A DNA stretch of 12,934 nt, from NCBI GenBank assembly GCA_903910005.1, contig CAIVXW010000064.1, positions 1-12,934 on the forward strand, in the 5' to 3' direction. This DNA comes from an uncultured Methylococcaceae bacterium. GTDB lineage: Bacteria > Pseudomonadota > Gammaproteobacteria > Methylococcales > Methylococcaceae. Shown in pieces: positions 5,690 through 12,934 of this stretch. The translations under genes and the position numbers were made by a program. A model generated the notes under the pieces. The model was not told the DNA's origin and did no database searches. It saw only the letters and a program-made list of their open reading frames with translations. The first letter of the stretch is position 1. The number at the start of each line of letters is the position of its first letter.

Positions 5690-6397
5690 CTAAACCGGTT
5701 TGTCGTCGGGTTTGGGCAGCGACTTGAGCGAGCTGGGAGAGCGGTCGGGCAGCCCCGGGGCGGGGCGGCTCCAGTATCCGGCGAGAATCACCAGGCAGAT
5801 GCCGAGGGCGGTCAGACTCAGGTAGACCATGTTGCGTAACCGGCTGATTTGCCGGGACAACTCAGTGGCGTCAGGGGAGGATTCGGGCGGGGCATCGGTT
5901 GCCGCAGGCGGTGCCAGCGGTTTGAAACGGGCATGTTCCAGCCGGGCCGACTCAAGTTGGCCGGGCCCCCGGGTCGCGGAATACTGTTGCAGCAGTTGCA
6001 GTTCCTTTTCCAGTTCGCCAAACAGATGGGCGTCGTCCGGATCAAGTTTGCCCGCTTCCATATCCTTTGAGAGGGCTTTCAGTTTCATCTCAACCGATTC
6101 GGCCAGCAGCAGGCTGAATTTTTCATGCAGCGAATCCATTTGCTCATTAATGGCCTGCAATCTGGAATCACTGCTGTGACGGGCCGGTTTGAGACCGGCT
6201 TCCAGGGTATCCAGTGCCTGTTCGACCCGAATGAACAGGATCAGGATTAAACCCAGGCTGATGCAGGCAGCCAGTATGCTTTTCCAGTGAATTTTTTTGA
6301 CCGGAACCGGCAGGCCCGGGTGGTGAACGAGCCGGTCGGCGGACGGAATGACGAGAGGTGGCCCGGATTTTTTTTTGTGGTTTGATTTTCTGGCCAT
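5690..6397 (-). CDS. Unrecognised protein with two membrane segments and a coiled coil
   Basis: A 235-residue protein that I do not recognise. The N-terminus is strongly basic (KSNHKKKSG), then TM1 lies at about 41-57. A charged helical region likely to form a coiled coil covers about 58-138 (for example LHEKFSLLLAESVEMKLKAL). A Pro/Ala-rich linker lies near 155-180, a short helix at 178-190, TM2 at about 190-208, and a Pro/Ser/Lys-rich tail follows. By the positive-inside rule both ends should be cytoplasmic and the coiled coil periplasmic. It starts at ATG 6397, 42 bp downstream of pdxJ, with no clear ribosome-binding site. It may be the last gene of the mucD-pdxJ block. Codons 8-10 form an uninterrupted A9 run. 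No enzymatic motif is visible. A spacer, sensor or scaffold role would be speculation. Confidence 0.75.
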   Translation of the reverse strand: MARKSNHKKKSGPPLVIPSADRLVHHPGLPVPVKKIHWKSILAACISLGLILILFIRVEQALDTLEAGLKPARHSSDSRLQAINEQMDSLHEKFSLLLAESVEMKLKALSKDMEAGKLDPDDAHLFGELEKELQLLQQYSATRGPGQLESARLEHARFKPLAPPAATDAPPESSPDATELSRQISRLRNMVYLSLTALGICLVILAGYWSRPAPGLPDRSPSSLKSLPKPDDKPV

Positions 6398-6439
6398 GTT
6401 CGTATTGCGGACACCCGGCGGCTCCGGCGTTTTCGGTGA

Positions 6440-7210
6440 TCAGGGTTCGGTTGATAGTAATTGGGCCTGCGGGGAACGGGCTTGCTCCATCAATCGTTTC
6501 ATCTCTGCGACTGCCGGAACCAGACCGGTAAAAAGGGCACGCGCCACAATGGCATGGCCGATGTTGAGTTCGCTGAGTTGCGGGATTATGGCAATATCGG
6601 TGACGTTGTGATAGTGCAAACCATGACCGGCGTTGACCTTGAGACCCAGACCGGCGGCATGGCGGGCGGCGATGCGTAGCCGTTCCAGCTCGTGTAAACG
6701 GGATGCCGGGGTGATGGTTTCGGCGTAGTGGCCGGTATGCAGTTCAATGACCGGGGCACCGCATTCGGCAGCAGCGTCAATCTGGTGCAGATCGGCGTCG
6801 ATGAACAGCGAGACTTCCACCCCGGCTTCACCCAGCCGGGCGCAGGCTCCCCGGGTTTTGTGGAGCTGGCCTGCGACATTCAGCCCGCCTTCCGTGGTGA
6901 GTTCTTCACGCCGTTCCGGTACCAGACAGCAGGCCCAGGGTTTAATCTCACAGGCGATAGTGAGCATCTCGTCGGTTATGGCCATCTCCAGGTTGAGCCG
7001 GGTGGCAATCAGGTGCCGCAGGTGGTGGATGTCTTCATCCTGAATATGGCGGCGATCCTCGCGCAGATGGGCCGTGATACCGTCGGCACCGGCCTGTTCA
7101 GCCAGCAGGGCTGCCTGTAAAACCGACGGGTAAGGTGTATGCCGCGCCTGTCTCAGGGTGGCGATGTGGTCGATATTGACGCCCAGATGGATTGGTTTGT
7201 GCGAATTCAT
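6440..7210 (-). CDS. pdxJ: Pyridoxine 5'-phosphate synthase
   Basis: A 256-residue TIM-barrel enzyme of the DXP-dependent vitamin B6 pathway. It condenses 1-deoxy-D-xylulose 5-phosphate with 3-amino-2-oxopropyl phosphate (the PdxA product) to give pyridoxine 5'-phosphate in the cytoplasm. Family blocks are LGVNIDHIATLRQAR at 9-23, GADGITAHLREDRRHI at 41-56, NLEMA at 73-77, CCLVPERREELTTEGG at 94-109, VSLFIDAD at 133-140, and KVNAGHGLHYHN at 191-202. His48, Glu75 and His196 line up with the E. coli active-site residues His45, Glu72 and His193. The C-terminus is slightly longer than in E. coli (about 243). The ATG at 7210 overlaps the recO stop by 4 bp (ATGA). No Shine-Dalgarno sequence precedes it, so translation probably depends on recO. 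Confidence 0.97.
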   Translation of the reverse strand: MNSHKPIHLGVNIDHIATLRQARHTPYPSVLQAALLAEQAGADGITAHLREDRRHIQDEDIHHLRHLIATRLNLEMAITDEMLTIACEIKPWACCLVPERREELTTEGGLNVAGQLHKTRGACARLGEAGVEVSLFIDADLHQIDAAAECGAPVIELHTGHYAETITPASRLHELERLRIAARHAAGLGLKVNAGHGLHYHNVTDIAIIPQLSELNIGHAIVARALFTGLVPAVAEMKRLMEQARSPQAQLLSTEP

Positions 7211-7908
7211 GCCGGAGGGGAGGTGATTGTGCGGGTTTGAAACAGGGCACGGCTGCCCAGCGGTTTGCCCTGGGTGTAATGATGGATCAGACGTCGCATC
7301 AGCCGTTTGGCCTGACGCAATTGTATCTCATCTGACAGCGTGTGGTTTTGTAAGGCACTGAGGGTGCTGCCGCTCAGGCTGTCGGCTGTCGGTGCCGGGA
7401 CTTCCTCCAGACCGTAATCAATGCGGTAGTGATAGTGCCTGTCAGCCTGTACCGGACAGCCGACGGCGGAGCGATCCAGCCGCAGGCCATAACCCAGGGA
7501 TTCCAGCAACAGCAGTTCAAAATATCTCAGCGGAGCCTCCGGGCAGTCCTTTTGGGTGAGTCGGGTCAAGGTCTGGTGGTAACCGGCATACACGGCAGGG
7601 CAGGGGTCTTCCTGCGGCAGCAGGCGAATCAGCAGTTCATTGAGATAAAGCCCGCAGTAGAGTGCGGTCGCCGTGAGCGTGAGGGGTGTTCCGGCTGCTT
7701 CGACCCGGGTCAGAACCGGCAGGCTGCCGCGCCCTGACCAGGCTAACTGCAAGGGCGTGAAGGGGTGCAAGGGGGTAGGGCCGGGTTTGCGTAGCCCCCG
7801 GGCCAGCAACCGGTGCCGTCCGTGTGTCAGGGTGAATACATCCACCAGGCTGCTGGTTTCGCGGTAGGGGATTTGATGCAGGAGGTATCCTGAAGCCTCA
7901 GTCGACAT
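7207..7908 (-). CDS. recO: DNA repair protein RecO
   Basis: A 233-residue recombination mediator. RecO binds DNA and SSB, and with RecR loads RecA onto SSB-coated gaps in the RecFOR pathway. The N-terminal OB fold begins with GYLLHQIPYRETSSLVDVF and then GRHRLLARGLRKP at 30-42, in register with E. coli RecO. The helical middle part includes YCGLYLNELLIRLLPQED at 84-101 and LRYFELLLLESLGYG in the 120s-140s region. The frame opens further upstream to an ATG at 7938. The ATG at 7908 gives an N-terminus of the usual length and shortens the overlap with era to 11 bp, so it is preferred. It lies between era and pdxJ, the usual gammaproteobacterial order. The sequence is divergent, as RecO usually is, but the assignment is secure from blocks plus context. 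Confidence 0.95.
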   Translation of the reverse strand: MSTEASGYLLHQIPYRETSSLVDVFTLTHGRHRLLARGLRKPGPTPLHPFTPLQLAWSGRGSLPVLTRVEAAGTPLTLTATALYCGLYLNELLIRLLPQEDPCPAVYAGYHQTLTRLTQKDCPEAPLRYFELLLLESLGYGLRLDRSAVGCPVQADRHYHYRIDYGLEEVPAPTADSLSGSTLSALQNHTLSDEIQLRQAKRLMRRLIHHYTQGKPLGSRALFQTRTITSPPA

Positions 7909-8779
7909 AACCCAGGCTTTGCAGGGCACGCTCGTCATCTGACCAGCCTTTTTTCACCTTGACCCACAGAGCCAGGTAGACCTTGCTGTCCAGCAGTGTT
8001 TCCAGATCGAGACGTGCCCTCTCGCCTACTTTTTTGAGTACCTCACCGCCTTGTCCGATGACAATGGCTTTCTGGCCTTCGCGTTCGACCCAGATCAGGG
8101 CATGAATACGGATCAGGGCGTCGCCCGCCTGGTAGCGTTCGATCTCCACCGTCAGGGCATGGGGCACTTCCTGACCCAGGCAGCGCAGCAGTTTTTCCCG
8201 GATGATTTCAGCGGCTAGAAAGCGTTCGGTTCGATCAGTAATCTGATCATCCGGGTAAATCGGCTCTGCGGTCGGCAGACAGGCAATGATTTTCTGCTCC
8301 AGTACCTCCAGATTGCTGCCCTTGAGGGCCGACAGGGGAATCAGGTCGGCAAAGGGATGGCGTTTGGCAGCGGTTTGCAGCCAGGGCAGCAGGGCGGATT
8401 TGTCGTCCAGCCTGTCAACCTTGTTGATGACCAGCACAACCGGTATGTCCAGATCACGGATCAGGTTGAAAATCAGTTCATCCTCCGGGTGCCAGGCCAG
8501 GCGGTCAGTCATCCAGACAATCACGTCTACACCGGTCAGGGCGGCGGTGGCTGCCTGGTTCAGGTAACGGTTCATGGCCCGCTGACGACTGCTGTGGATA
8601 CCCGGAGTATCAATGAAGATCAACTGGGCTTCCGGGGTGGTTTTGATGCCGAGAATACGGTGACGGGTGGTTTGCGGTCGCCTGGAGGTAATGCTTATTT
8701 TCTGGCCAACCAGGTGGTTCAGCAAGGTTGATTTGCCGACATTGGGGCGTCCGACGATGGTAACGTGGCCGGTTTTCAT
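7898..8779 (-). CDS. era: GTPase Era
   Basis: A 293-residue GTPase needed for 30S subunit assembly; it binds the 3' end of 16S rRNA. GTPase motifs are G1 GRPNVGKS at 10-17, G2 TTRH at 37-40, G3 DTPG at 57-60, G4 NKVD at 119-122, and G5 SAL at 150-152. The C-terminal KH domain has IGQGGEVLKKVGERAR at 241-256. The open frame extends upstream to 8899, but those 40 extra codons overlap rnc and do not look like Era, so the ATG at 8779 is chosen. It overlaps the rnc stop by 4 bp (ATGA), and its 3' end overlaps recO. The tight rnc-era-recO arrangement points to shared transcription and control through RNase III, as described for E. coli. Confidence 0.97.
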   Translation of the reverse strand: MKTGHVTIVGRPNVGKSTLLNHLVGQKISITSRRPQTTRHRILGIKTTPEAQLIFIDTPGIHSSRQRAMNRYLNQAATAALTGVDVIVWMTDRLAWHPEDELIFNLIRDLDIPVVLVINKVDRLDDKSALLPWLQTAAKRHPFADLIPLSALKGSNLEVLEQKIIACLPTAEPIYPDDQITDRTERFLAAEIIREKLLRCLGQEVPHALTVEIERYQAGDALIRIHALIWVEREGQKAIVIGQGGEVLKKVGERARLDLETLLDSKVYLALWVKVKKGWSDDERALQSLGYVD

Positions 8780-9468
8780 GGTTTGAGTCCCAAATCCTGT
8801 ACCACCCGGGTCAGGGTTCTTTCGGCAGCCTGCTGTTCTGCCTTCTTGCGGGAAGGGCCCAGTCCCTCTGAGGGTTCCCGGATGAGGGGAATGTGGCACT
8901 GCACCACAAAGCTTTGTTCGTGTGGTTGCCCCATGACTGATTTAAGGGTGTAGACCGGTAATTCCAGTCCACGCGACTGCATGAGTTCCTGTAACCGGGT
9001 TTTGGGGTCTTTTTTCCAGTCATTCAGGGACAGACCCTGTATCTGTTCCTCAAACAGGCTCAGAATCCAGGTTTTGCAGGTTTCCATGCCCTGGTCAATC
9101 AGCACCGCCCCGATCAGGGCTTCCAGGGCATCAGACAGGATGGAATCACGGCGATAACCGCCGCTTTTCAGTTCACCCGAACCCAGAATCAGGTAATCAC
9201 CCAGATTCAGTTTGCGGGCAATCTGGGCCAGCGAGGTTTGATTGACCAGGGTGGCACGCAGCCGGCTGAGGATGCCTTCATCGGCGTCCCTGAAGCGGGT
9301 ATAAAGGTATTCGGCCACGACAAATCCCAATACTGAATCGCCGAGAAATTCAAGCCGTTCATTATGATCCGATTCAGCACTGCGATGGGTCAGGGCTCGG
9401 CGAACCAGGGCGGTATTGCGGAAGGGTAAGCCCAGTTTCTTGATAAGTTTTTCAGTATCCTGAATCAC
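8776..9468 (-). CDS. rnc: Ribonuclease III
   Basis: A 230-residue endonuclease specific for double-stranded RNA, which processes rRNA precursors and some mRNAs. The catalytic domain carries the signature NERLEFLGDSVL at 36-47 and SDALEALIGAVLIDQG at 112-127. Glu40, Asp44, Asp113 and Glu116 match the E. coli catalytic set with a one-residue offset. The C-terminal double-stranded RNA-binding domain begins near 153 (DPKTRLQELMQ) and ends with SRKKAEQQAAERTL. The start is GTG at 9468. An in-frame stop lies six codons upstream and no other start sits between. No Shine-Dalgarno sequence is visible before it, which suggests weak or regulated initiation. It lies 99 bp after the DUF4845 gene. Confidence 0.96.
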   Translation of the reverse strand: MIQDTEKLIKKLGLPFRNTALVRRALTHRSAESDHNERLEFLGDSVLGFVVAEYLYTRFRDADEGILSRLRATLVNQTSLAQIARKLNLGDYLILGSGELKSGGYRRDSILSDALEALIGAVLIDQGMETCKTWILSLFEEQIQGLSLNDWKKDPKTRLQELMQSRGLELPVYTLKSVMGQPHEQSFVVQCHIPLIREPSEGLGPSRKKAEQQAAERTLTRVVQDLGLKP

Positions 9469-9567
9469 GTTGATGACAGTTGGTTACAGGGAAGCGATGG
9501 AAAGGGGATGCGGAAACAAAACAGGCGCGGCAGGCCGCAGGGTTTCAGAACATGAAGGCGCGATACC
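9469..9567 (-). other. Leader between the DUF4845 gene and rnc
   Basis: A 99-bp non-coding gap, the largest inside the otherwise tightly packed mucD-pdxJ block. The minus strand has a small GC-rich inverted repeat (GCGGCCTGCCGC) followed shortly by TGTTTTGTTT, which loosely resembles a weak terminator or attenuator. The stem is short with a tight loop, so the call is tentative. No open frame with a start and ribosome-binding site was seen. Confidence 0.3.
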
Positions 9568-9945
9568 TCATCCGTTGACCTCAAACGAATCGCGAAAATG
9601 AAACACCGTATCAATGTTGCCCGCCATTGGTCTGACCACATCATAAACCAGTTCAACCTTCAGGGTTTCACGGGTTCTTTCGATACGAATCTGGTCTGGC
9701 GTTACCGAAGCAATCTGGTTGCGCTCCCAGTTACGACGCAGAAACGCCAGGATTTCATCGTTACTCCGGTTGATTAGATCACCGTCCCGCTTCAATGCCT
9801 GCAGGGACAGGCTGACCTTCAGATTTTCAATATAAACCGGAAGCAGGCGGGCACCGATGAGTGCGACGATGCCCAGCAGGGTAAAACAGATGACAAACCC
9901 CGCCAGACCCGTGCCGGACTGTTCATGCCGAAACTGTCTGACCAT
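9568..9945 (-). CDS. DUF4845 family membrane-anchored protein
   Basis: A 125-residue protein with one N-terminal hydrophobic segment (about 11-30) and a soluble alpha/beta domain that should lie in the periplasm. It matches the DUF4845 family, found between lepB and rnc in many gammaproteobacteria (as PA0769 in P. aeruginosa). The start MVRQFRHEQSGTGLAGF loosely resembles a type IV prepilin leader, a known look of this family, but the conserved Glu5 of true pilins is not evident. I therefore do not call it a pilin. The frame opens to an ATG at 9999 inside lepB. The ATG at 9945, 10 bp past the lepB stop, gives the usual length and topology. Its function is unknown. Confidence 0.88.
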   Translation of the reverse strand: MVRQFRHEQSGTGLAGFVICFTLLGIVALIGARLLPVYIENLKVSLSLQALKRDGDLINRSNDEILAFLRRNWERNQIASVTPDQIRIERTRETLKVELVYDVVRPMAGNIDTVFHFRDSFEVNG

Positions 9946-9955
9946 GATAAGCCCG

Positions 9956-10738
9956 TCAGTGAAGCAGGGTTCCCAGCCGGTTAAAGGCAATGCCGCCATT
10001 GTCCAGATCCCAGTTCATCCAGATCATGAAGGCCTTGCCGAGCAGATTGGCCTCAGGCACCATCCCCCAGTAGCGGCTGTCGTTGCTGTTGTCGCGATTA
10101 TCGCCCATGACAAAATAATGCCCGGTTGGAACCGTCCATTCACTTTGTACCGTAGGTTGTCCGTCACGGATCAGGATGTCATGGTTCACCCCGGTCAGGT
10201 CTTCGGTGAGTAACACCGCACCGGTCATGGTGTTACCCTGACCCAGCCCCTGGTATTCTCCCAGGGCGGTTTGTGCGACGGCGGTTCCATTCACGAATAA
10301 CTGCTTGTTGTAATACGCAATCCGGTCGCCGGGTAACCCGATAACCCGTTTGATGTAGTCTACCCGGGTATCGCCCGGAAAGCGGAACACCACGATGTCT
10401 CCCCGCCCGGGTTGACCCATTTCGACGATTTTGGTGTGAAGCACCGGCAGGCGTACGCCATAGGCGTATTTGTTGACCAGAATGAAATCGCCAATCAGCA
10501 GGGTGGGCATCATCGAACCCGATGGAATACGAAACGGCTCAACCAGAAACGAGCGCAGCAACAAAACTACCAGCAGTATGGGAAAAAACGAACGGGCGTA
10601 GTCCAGCAGTATCGGTTCTGCTCCGGCGGGCTCGGTACGGGACGGGCGAATAACGCCGATCAGGGCGTAAATACCCCAGATCAGTCCACTCGCCAGGGTT
10701 GCGATGACCAGAAAAAAGGAAAAATCAAAATCCATCAT
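9956..10738 (-). CDS. lepB: Signal peptidase I
   Basis: A 260-residue inner-membrane serine protease that removes signal peptides from exported proteins. Two N-terminal membrane segments lie at about 8-28 and 51-66. The catalytic Ser75 lies in PSGSMMPTLLIGDF, and the general base Lys130 lies in YIKRVIGLPGDRI. The C-terminal box GDNRDNSNDSRYWG is at 212-225. The layout follows E. coli LepB but with a smaller domain, hence fewer residues than the 324 of E. coli. Two adjacent ATGs (10738 and 10735) could start it, and no strong ribosome-binding site is visible. It lies 21 bp downstream of lepA and 10 bp upstream of the DUF4845 gene, the classical lepA-lepB pairing. Confidence 0.97.
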   Translation of the reverse strand: MMDFDFSFFLVIATLASGLIWGIYALIGVIRPSRTEPAGAEPILLDYARSFFPILLVVLLLRSFLVEPFRIPSGSMMPTLLIGDFILVNKYAYGVRLPVLHTKIVEMGQPGRGDIVVFRFPGDTRVDYIKRVIGLPGDRIAYYNKQLFVNGTAVAQTALGEYQGLGQGNTMTGAVLLTEDLTGVNHDILIRDGQPTVQSEWTVPTGHYFVMGDNRDNSNDSRYWGMVPEANLLGKAFMIWMNWDLDNGGIAFNRLGTLLH

Positions 10739-10759
10739 GGGTATGAATGTGGTGGAGTG

Positions 10760-12565
10760 TCAGGAATCCTTGTTGACCCGCAGCACGGCCAGAAAAGCCT
10801 CCTGGGGAATGTCGATCTTGCCGACCTGCTTCATGCGTTTTTTACCGGCTTTCTGTTTTTCCAGCAGTTTCTTTTTACGGGTTATGTCACCGCCGTAACA
10901 CTTGGCCAATACATTTTTACGCATGGCCTTGACGCTGGAACGGGCAATGATTTTCGAGCCGATGGCGGCCTGAATGGCAACCTCGAACATCTGCCGGGGA
11001 ATAAGATCCTTCATGCGTTCGACCAGATCCCGTCCCCGGGTCTGACTGATGTCGCGGTGGACGATCAGGGACAGGGCATCCACCCGTTCACTGTTAATGA
11101 GTATGTCGAGTTTGACCAAAGGGGCGGCCTGAAACCGGCGAAATTCGTAATCAAACGAGGCGAAACCGCGGCTGACTGATTTGAGTCGATCAAAAAAGTC
11201 CAGTACTACTTCACTGAGTGGCAGTTCAAACGACAGTGCCACTTGCCCGCCCATGTATTGCAGTTTGGTTTGTACGCCGCGCTTTTCGATACAGAGCGTA
11301 ATCACTGCCCCCAGATAGGTTTCAGGCACCAGAATGTTGGCTTCAATGATGGGTTCGCGCACTTCGGCGATTTCATTGGGCGGGGGCAATTCGGAAGGGT
11401 TATCGATGGTCAGGGTGGATTCATCGGTTTTCCGGATCTCATAGACGACTGTCGGGGCCGTCGTGATGAGGTCAAGATCGTATTCCCGCTCCAGCCGTTC
11501 CTGGATGATTTCCATGTGCAGCATGCCCAGAAAACCGCAGCGAAACCCGAAACCCAGAGCCTGCGAGGTTTCCGGTTCAAATTGCAGGGCCGCATCATTG
11601 AGCCGCAATTTGTTCAGGGCTTCGCGCAGTTTTTCGTAGTCGTCTGATTCAACCGGGTATAGCCCGGCAAATACCCGGGGTTGTACCTGCTGAAACCCGG
11701 GCAGGGGCGTGGAACAGGGCTTGTCGGTTGCGGTGATGGTATCCCCGACCGGAGCCCCGAAAATGTCCTTGATACCGGCAATGACATAACCAACCTGGCC
11801 GCTGTCGAGACTGTCCTGATCGAATGCCTTGGGCGTAAAAAATCCCAGTTTGTCGACCGGATGGCTTTTGCCGGTGGAGAGAATGGTGATTTTCTGCCGA
11901 CGCTGGATGGAGCCGTTGACCACCCTGACCAGAGAAACCACACCCAGGTAATTATCGAACCATGAATCAATAATGAGGGCCTGCAGGGGAGCCTCCGGAT
12001 TGCCGGTCGGGGGCGGTATTTTGTCGATCAGTTGTTCCAGCAACGCATCAACCCCCAACCCGCTTTTGGCACTGATCCTGAGGGCTTCATCAGCCGGTAC
12101 CCCAATGATTTCCTCTATCTCCTGACAGACCCGTTCCGGTTCAGCCGAGGGCAGGTCGATTTTATTGAGTACCGGCAATACCTCCAGACCCTGCTCAATG
12201 GCGGTATAGCAATTCGCAACGCTCTGCGCTTCCACACCCTGGGCCGCATCCACCACCAGCAGGGCTCCCTCACAGGCCGCCAGCGAGCGGGAGACTTCAT
12301 AGGAAAAATCCACGTGGCCGGGTGTGTCGATCAGGTTGAGTTGATAGTTTTGGCCATTGTTGGCCCGGTAATTGAGGGTAACACTCTGGGCCTTGATGGT
12401 AATCCCGCGCTCCCGTTCGATGTCCATCGAATCCAGCACCTGCTCGGACATTTCCCGTTCGCTTAACCCCCCGCAAATTTGTATGAAACGGTCTGCCAGA
12501 GTGGATTTGCCATGATCAATGTGGGCAATGATCGAGAAATTCCGGATATTTTTTTGTTCAATCAC
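10760..12565 (-). CDS. lepA: Elongation factor 4 (LepA), ribosome-associated GTPase
   Basis: About 601 residues, near the usual 599. It is a translational GTPase related to EF-G, implicated in back-translocation and in 30S biogenesis. Motifs are AHIDHGKST near 14-22, RERGITIKAQSV near 51-62, DTPGHVDF near 80-87 and NKID near 134-137. Domain II follows, then PTVVYEI and the EF-G-like alpha/beta domains. The unique LepA C-terminal domain includes DYEFR and ends with CYGGDITRKKKLLEKQKAGK. The start is uncertain: a TTG at 12574 overlaps the upstream protease stop (TTGA), while the GTG at 12565 has an AAGGG 9 nt before it. The GTG is preferred because the AAGGG directly abuts the TTG. It sits between the mucD/degQ-like gene and lepB, as in Pseudomonas. 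Confidence 0.96.
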   Translation of the reverse strand: MIEQKNIRNFSIIAHIDHGKSTLADRFIQICGGLSEREMSEQVLDSMDIERERGITIKAQSVTLNYRANNGQNYQLNLIDTPGHVDFSYEVSRSLAACEGALLVVDAAQGVEAQSVANCYTAIEQGLEVLPVLNKIDLPSAEPERVCQEIEEIIGVPADEALRISAKSGLGVDALLEQLIDKIPPPTGNPEAPLQALIIDSWFDNYLGVVSLVRVVNGSIQRRQKITILSTGKSHPVDKLGFFTPKAFDQDSLDSGQVGYVIAGIKDIFGAPVGDTITATDKPCSTPLPGFQQVQPRVFAGLYPVESDDYEKLREALNKLRLNDAALQFEPETSQALGFGFRCGFLGMLHMEIIQERLEREYDLDLITTAPTVVYEIRKTDESTLTIDNPSELPPPNEIAEVREPIIEANILVPETYLGAVITLCIEKRGVQTKLQYMGGQVALSFELPLSEVVLDFFDRLKSVSRGFASFDYEFRRFQAAPLVKLDILINSERVDALSLIVHRDISQTRGRDLVERMKDLIPRQMFEVAIQAAIGSKIIARSSVKAMRKNVLAKCYGGDITRKKKLLEKQKAGKKRMKQVGKIDIPQEAFLAVLRVNKDS

Positions 12566-12570
12566 GATGG

Positions 12571-12933
12571 TCAACCCTTGAGTTTCAGTGCCAGGAACAA
12601 GGCATTGCCTCTACGGTGTACCAGAAGGGCGATGGATTTGCCGGGTTTGAGACCCTTGACCACGCTGTTAAAGTGAGTGACATCCTTGATGGTTTGATCC
12701 TGGATGCGAACGATCAGGTCACCCCGGCGAACGCCGGCGTCCACCGCCGCTCCCGGGGCTGCGTTTTGTACCAGCACACCATTTTGGGGCGGGAGTTCCA
12801 GTTGTTCCCGCTGTTCCCGGGTGGGGTTGGTGACGGCCAGTCCGAGACGGTCGACTTTTTGTGGGCCATTGTCGTTTTCAGTGTTGTTCGCAACCGGTTC
12901 GTCCTGGTCGGAAAGGGCTCCGATCTTGACGCT
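12571..12933 (-). CDS. Periplasmic Do-like serine protease (MucD/DegQ family), C-terminal PDZ fragment
   Basis: Only the last 120 codons are in the window; the gene continues past the right edge. Translation begins SVKIGALSDQDEPV, then a Thr/Asn/Gln-rich linker, then a complete second PDZ domain. This starts at DRLGLAVTNPTREQR, continues with NGVLVQNAAPGAAVDAGVRR and GDLIVRIQDQTI, and ends FLALKLKG. This is the usual C-terminus of Deg/HtrA proteases, which degrade misfolded envelope proteins. The protease domain is not visible. Position directly upstream of lepA matches mucD in Pseudomonas (algU-mucA-mucB-mucC-mucD-lepA order as I recall it), so MucD is the more likely identity than DegP or DegQ. 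The stop at 12571 is just upstream of or overlaps the lepA start. Confidence 0.88.
   Translation of the reverse strand, partial: SVKIGALSDQDEPVANNTENDNGPQKVDRLGLAVTNPTREQREQLELPPQNGVLVQNAAPGAAVDAGVRRGDLIVRIQDQTIKDVTHFNSVVKGLKPGKSIALLVHRRGNALFLALKLKG
12575..12579 (-). promoter_or_regulatory. Ribosome-binding site used to choose the lepA start
   Basis: The minus strand reads AAGGG inside the last codons of the protease gene. It is 9 nt from the GTG at 12565 but directly next to the TTG at 12574, so it favours the GTG start. Confidence 0.45.
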
Positions 12934-12934
12934 G

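Noticed and set aside
8780..8899. 40-codon upstream extension of era
   Set aside because: It is inside rnc, has a Gly/Pro-rich composition unlike Era, and the ATG at 8779 gives the normal Era N-terminus.
9568..9945. Type IV pilin-like N-terminus on the DUF4845 protein
   Set aside because: The conserved pilin Glu5 is not evident, no pilus gene is nearby, and the family normally occurs at this locus with this type of N-terminus.
10760..12565. Antisense plus-strand open frames of 94-255 codons across lepA and lepB
   Set aside because: They are antisense to fully conserved housekeeping genes and show no domain or start signal.

Overview
The window looks like a chromosomal segment of a GC-rich gammaproteobacterium. 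The strongest evidence is gene order. On the minus strand, from the right edge leftwards, it reads mucD/degQ-like protease (3' end only), lepA, lepB, a DUF4845 protein, rnc, era, recO, pdxJ. From memory this is the order found in Pseudomonas and related gammaproteobacteria. A type II sulfide:quinone oxidoreductase nearby means sulfide is oxidised or detoxified, which would fit a sulfur-oxidising lineage but does not prove one. I cannot name the species.

Layout. (1) 1-3379, minus strand: five genes with overlapping ends encode a QmcA-type SPFH membrane scaffold, a YbbJ-type NfeD partner, a lipoprotein HlyD-type adaptor, an ABC ATPase and the first 26 codons of an ABC-2 permease. The arrangement implies one transcript with translational coupling, and links a membrane-microdomain scaffold to an ABC efflux pump. 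(2) 3491-4231, plus strand: a Sfp-type 4'-phosphopantetheinyl transferase, divergent from the qmcA operon. (3) 4221-5432, minus strand: the sulfide:quinone oxidoreductase gene, whose 3' end overlaps that of the transferase tail-to-tail by 11 bp. (4) 5433-5689: the only sizeable non-coding stretch. It holds two heptanucleotide tandem-repeat blocks, a strongly G-quadruplex-like G-run pattern on the sqr sense strand, and a small inverted repeat in the sqr leader. (5) 5690-6397, minus strand: an unrecognised protein with two membrane segments and a predicted coiled coil. (6) 6440-12933, minus strand: the conserved pdxJ-recO-era-rnc-DUF4845-lepB-lepA-mucD block, mostly with ATGA-type overlaps or very short gaps.

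How the genes work together. The right-hand block is housekeeping: envelope proteolysis, translation-elongation GTPase, signal-peptide removal, double-stranded RNA processing, 30S ribosome maturation, recombinational repair and vitamin B6 synthesis. The left half is envelope and accessory biology. No rRNA, tRNA, CRISPR array, transposase or phage gene was seen. The least ordinary parts are the heptamer/G-quadruplex region upstream of sqr, the five-gene qmcA-NfeD-ABC exporter operon, and the unrecognised coiled-coil protein. I do not see a clear-cut novel defence or mobile system.
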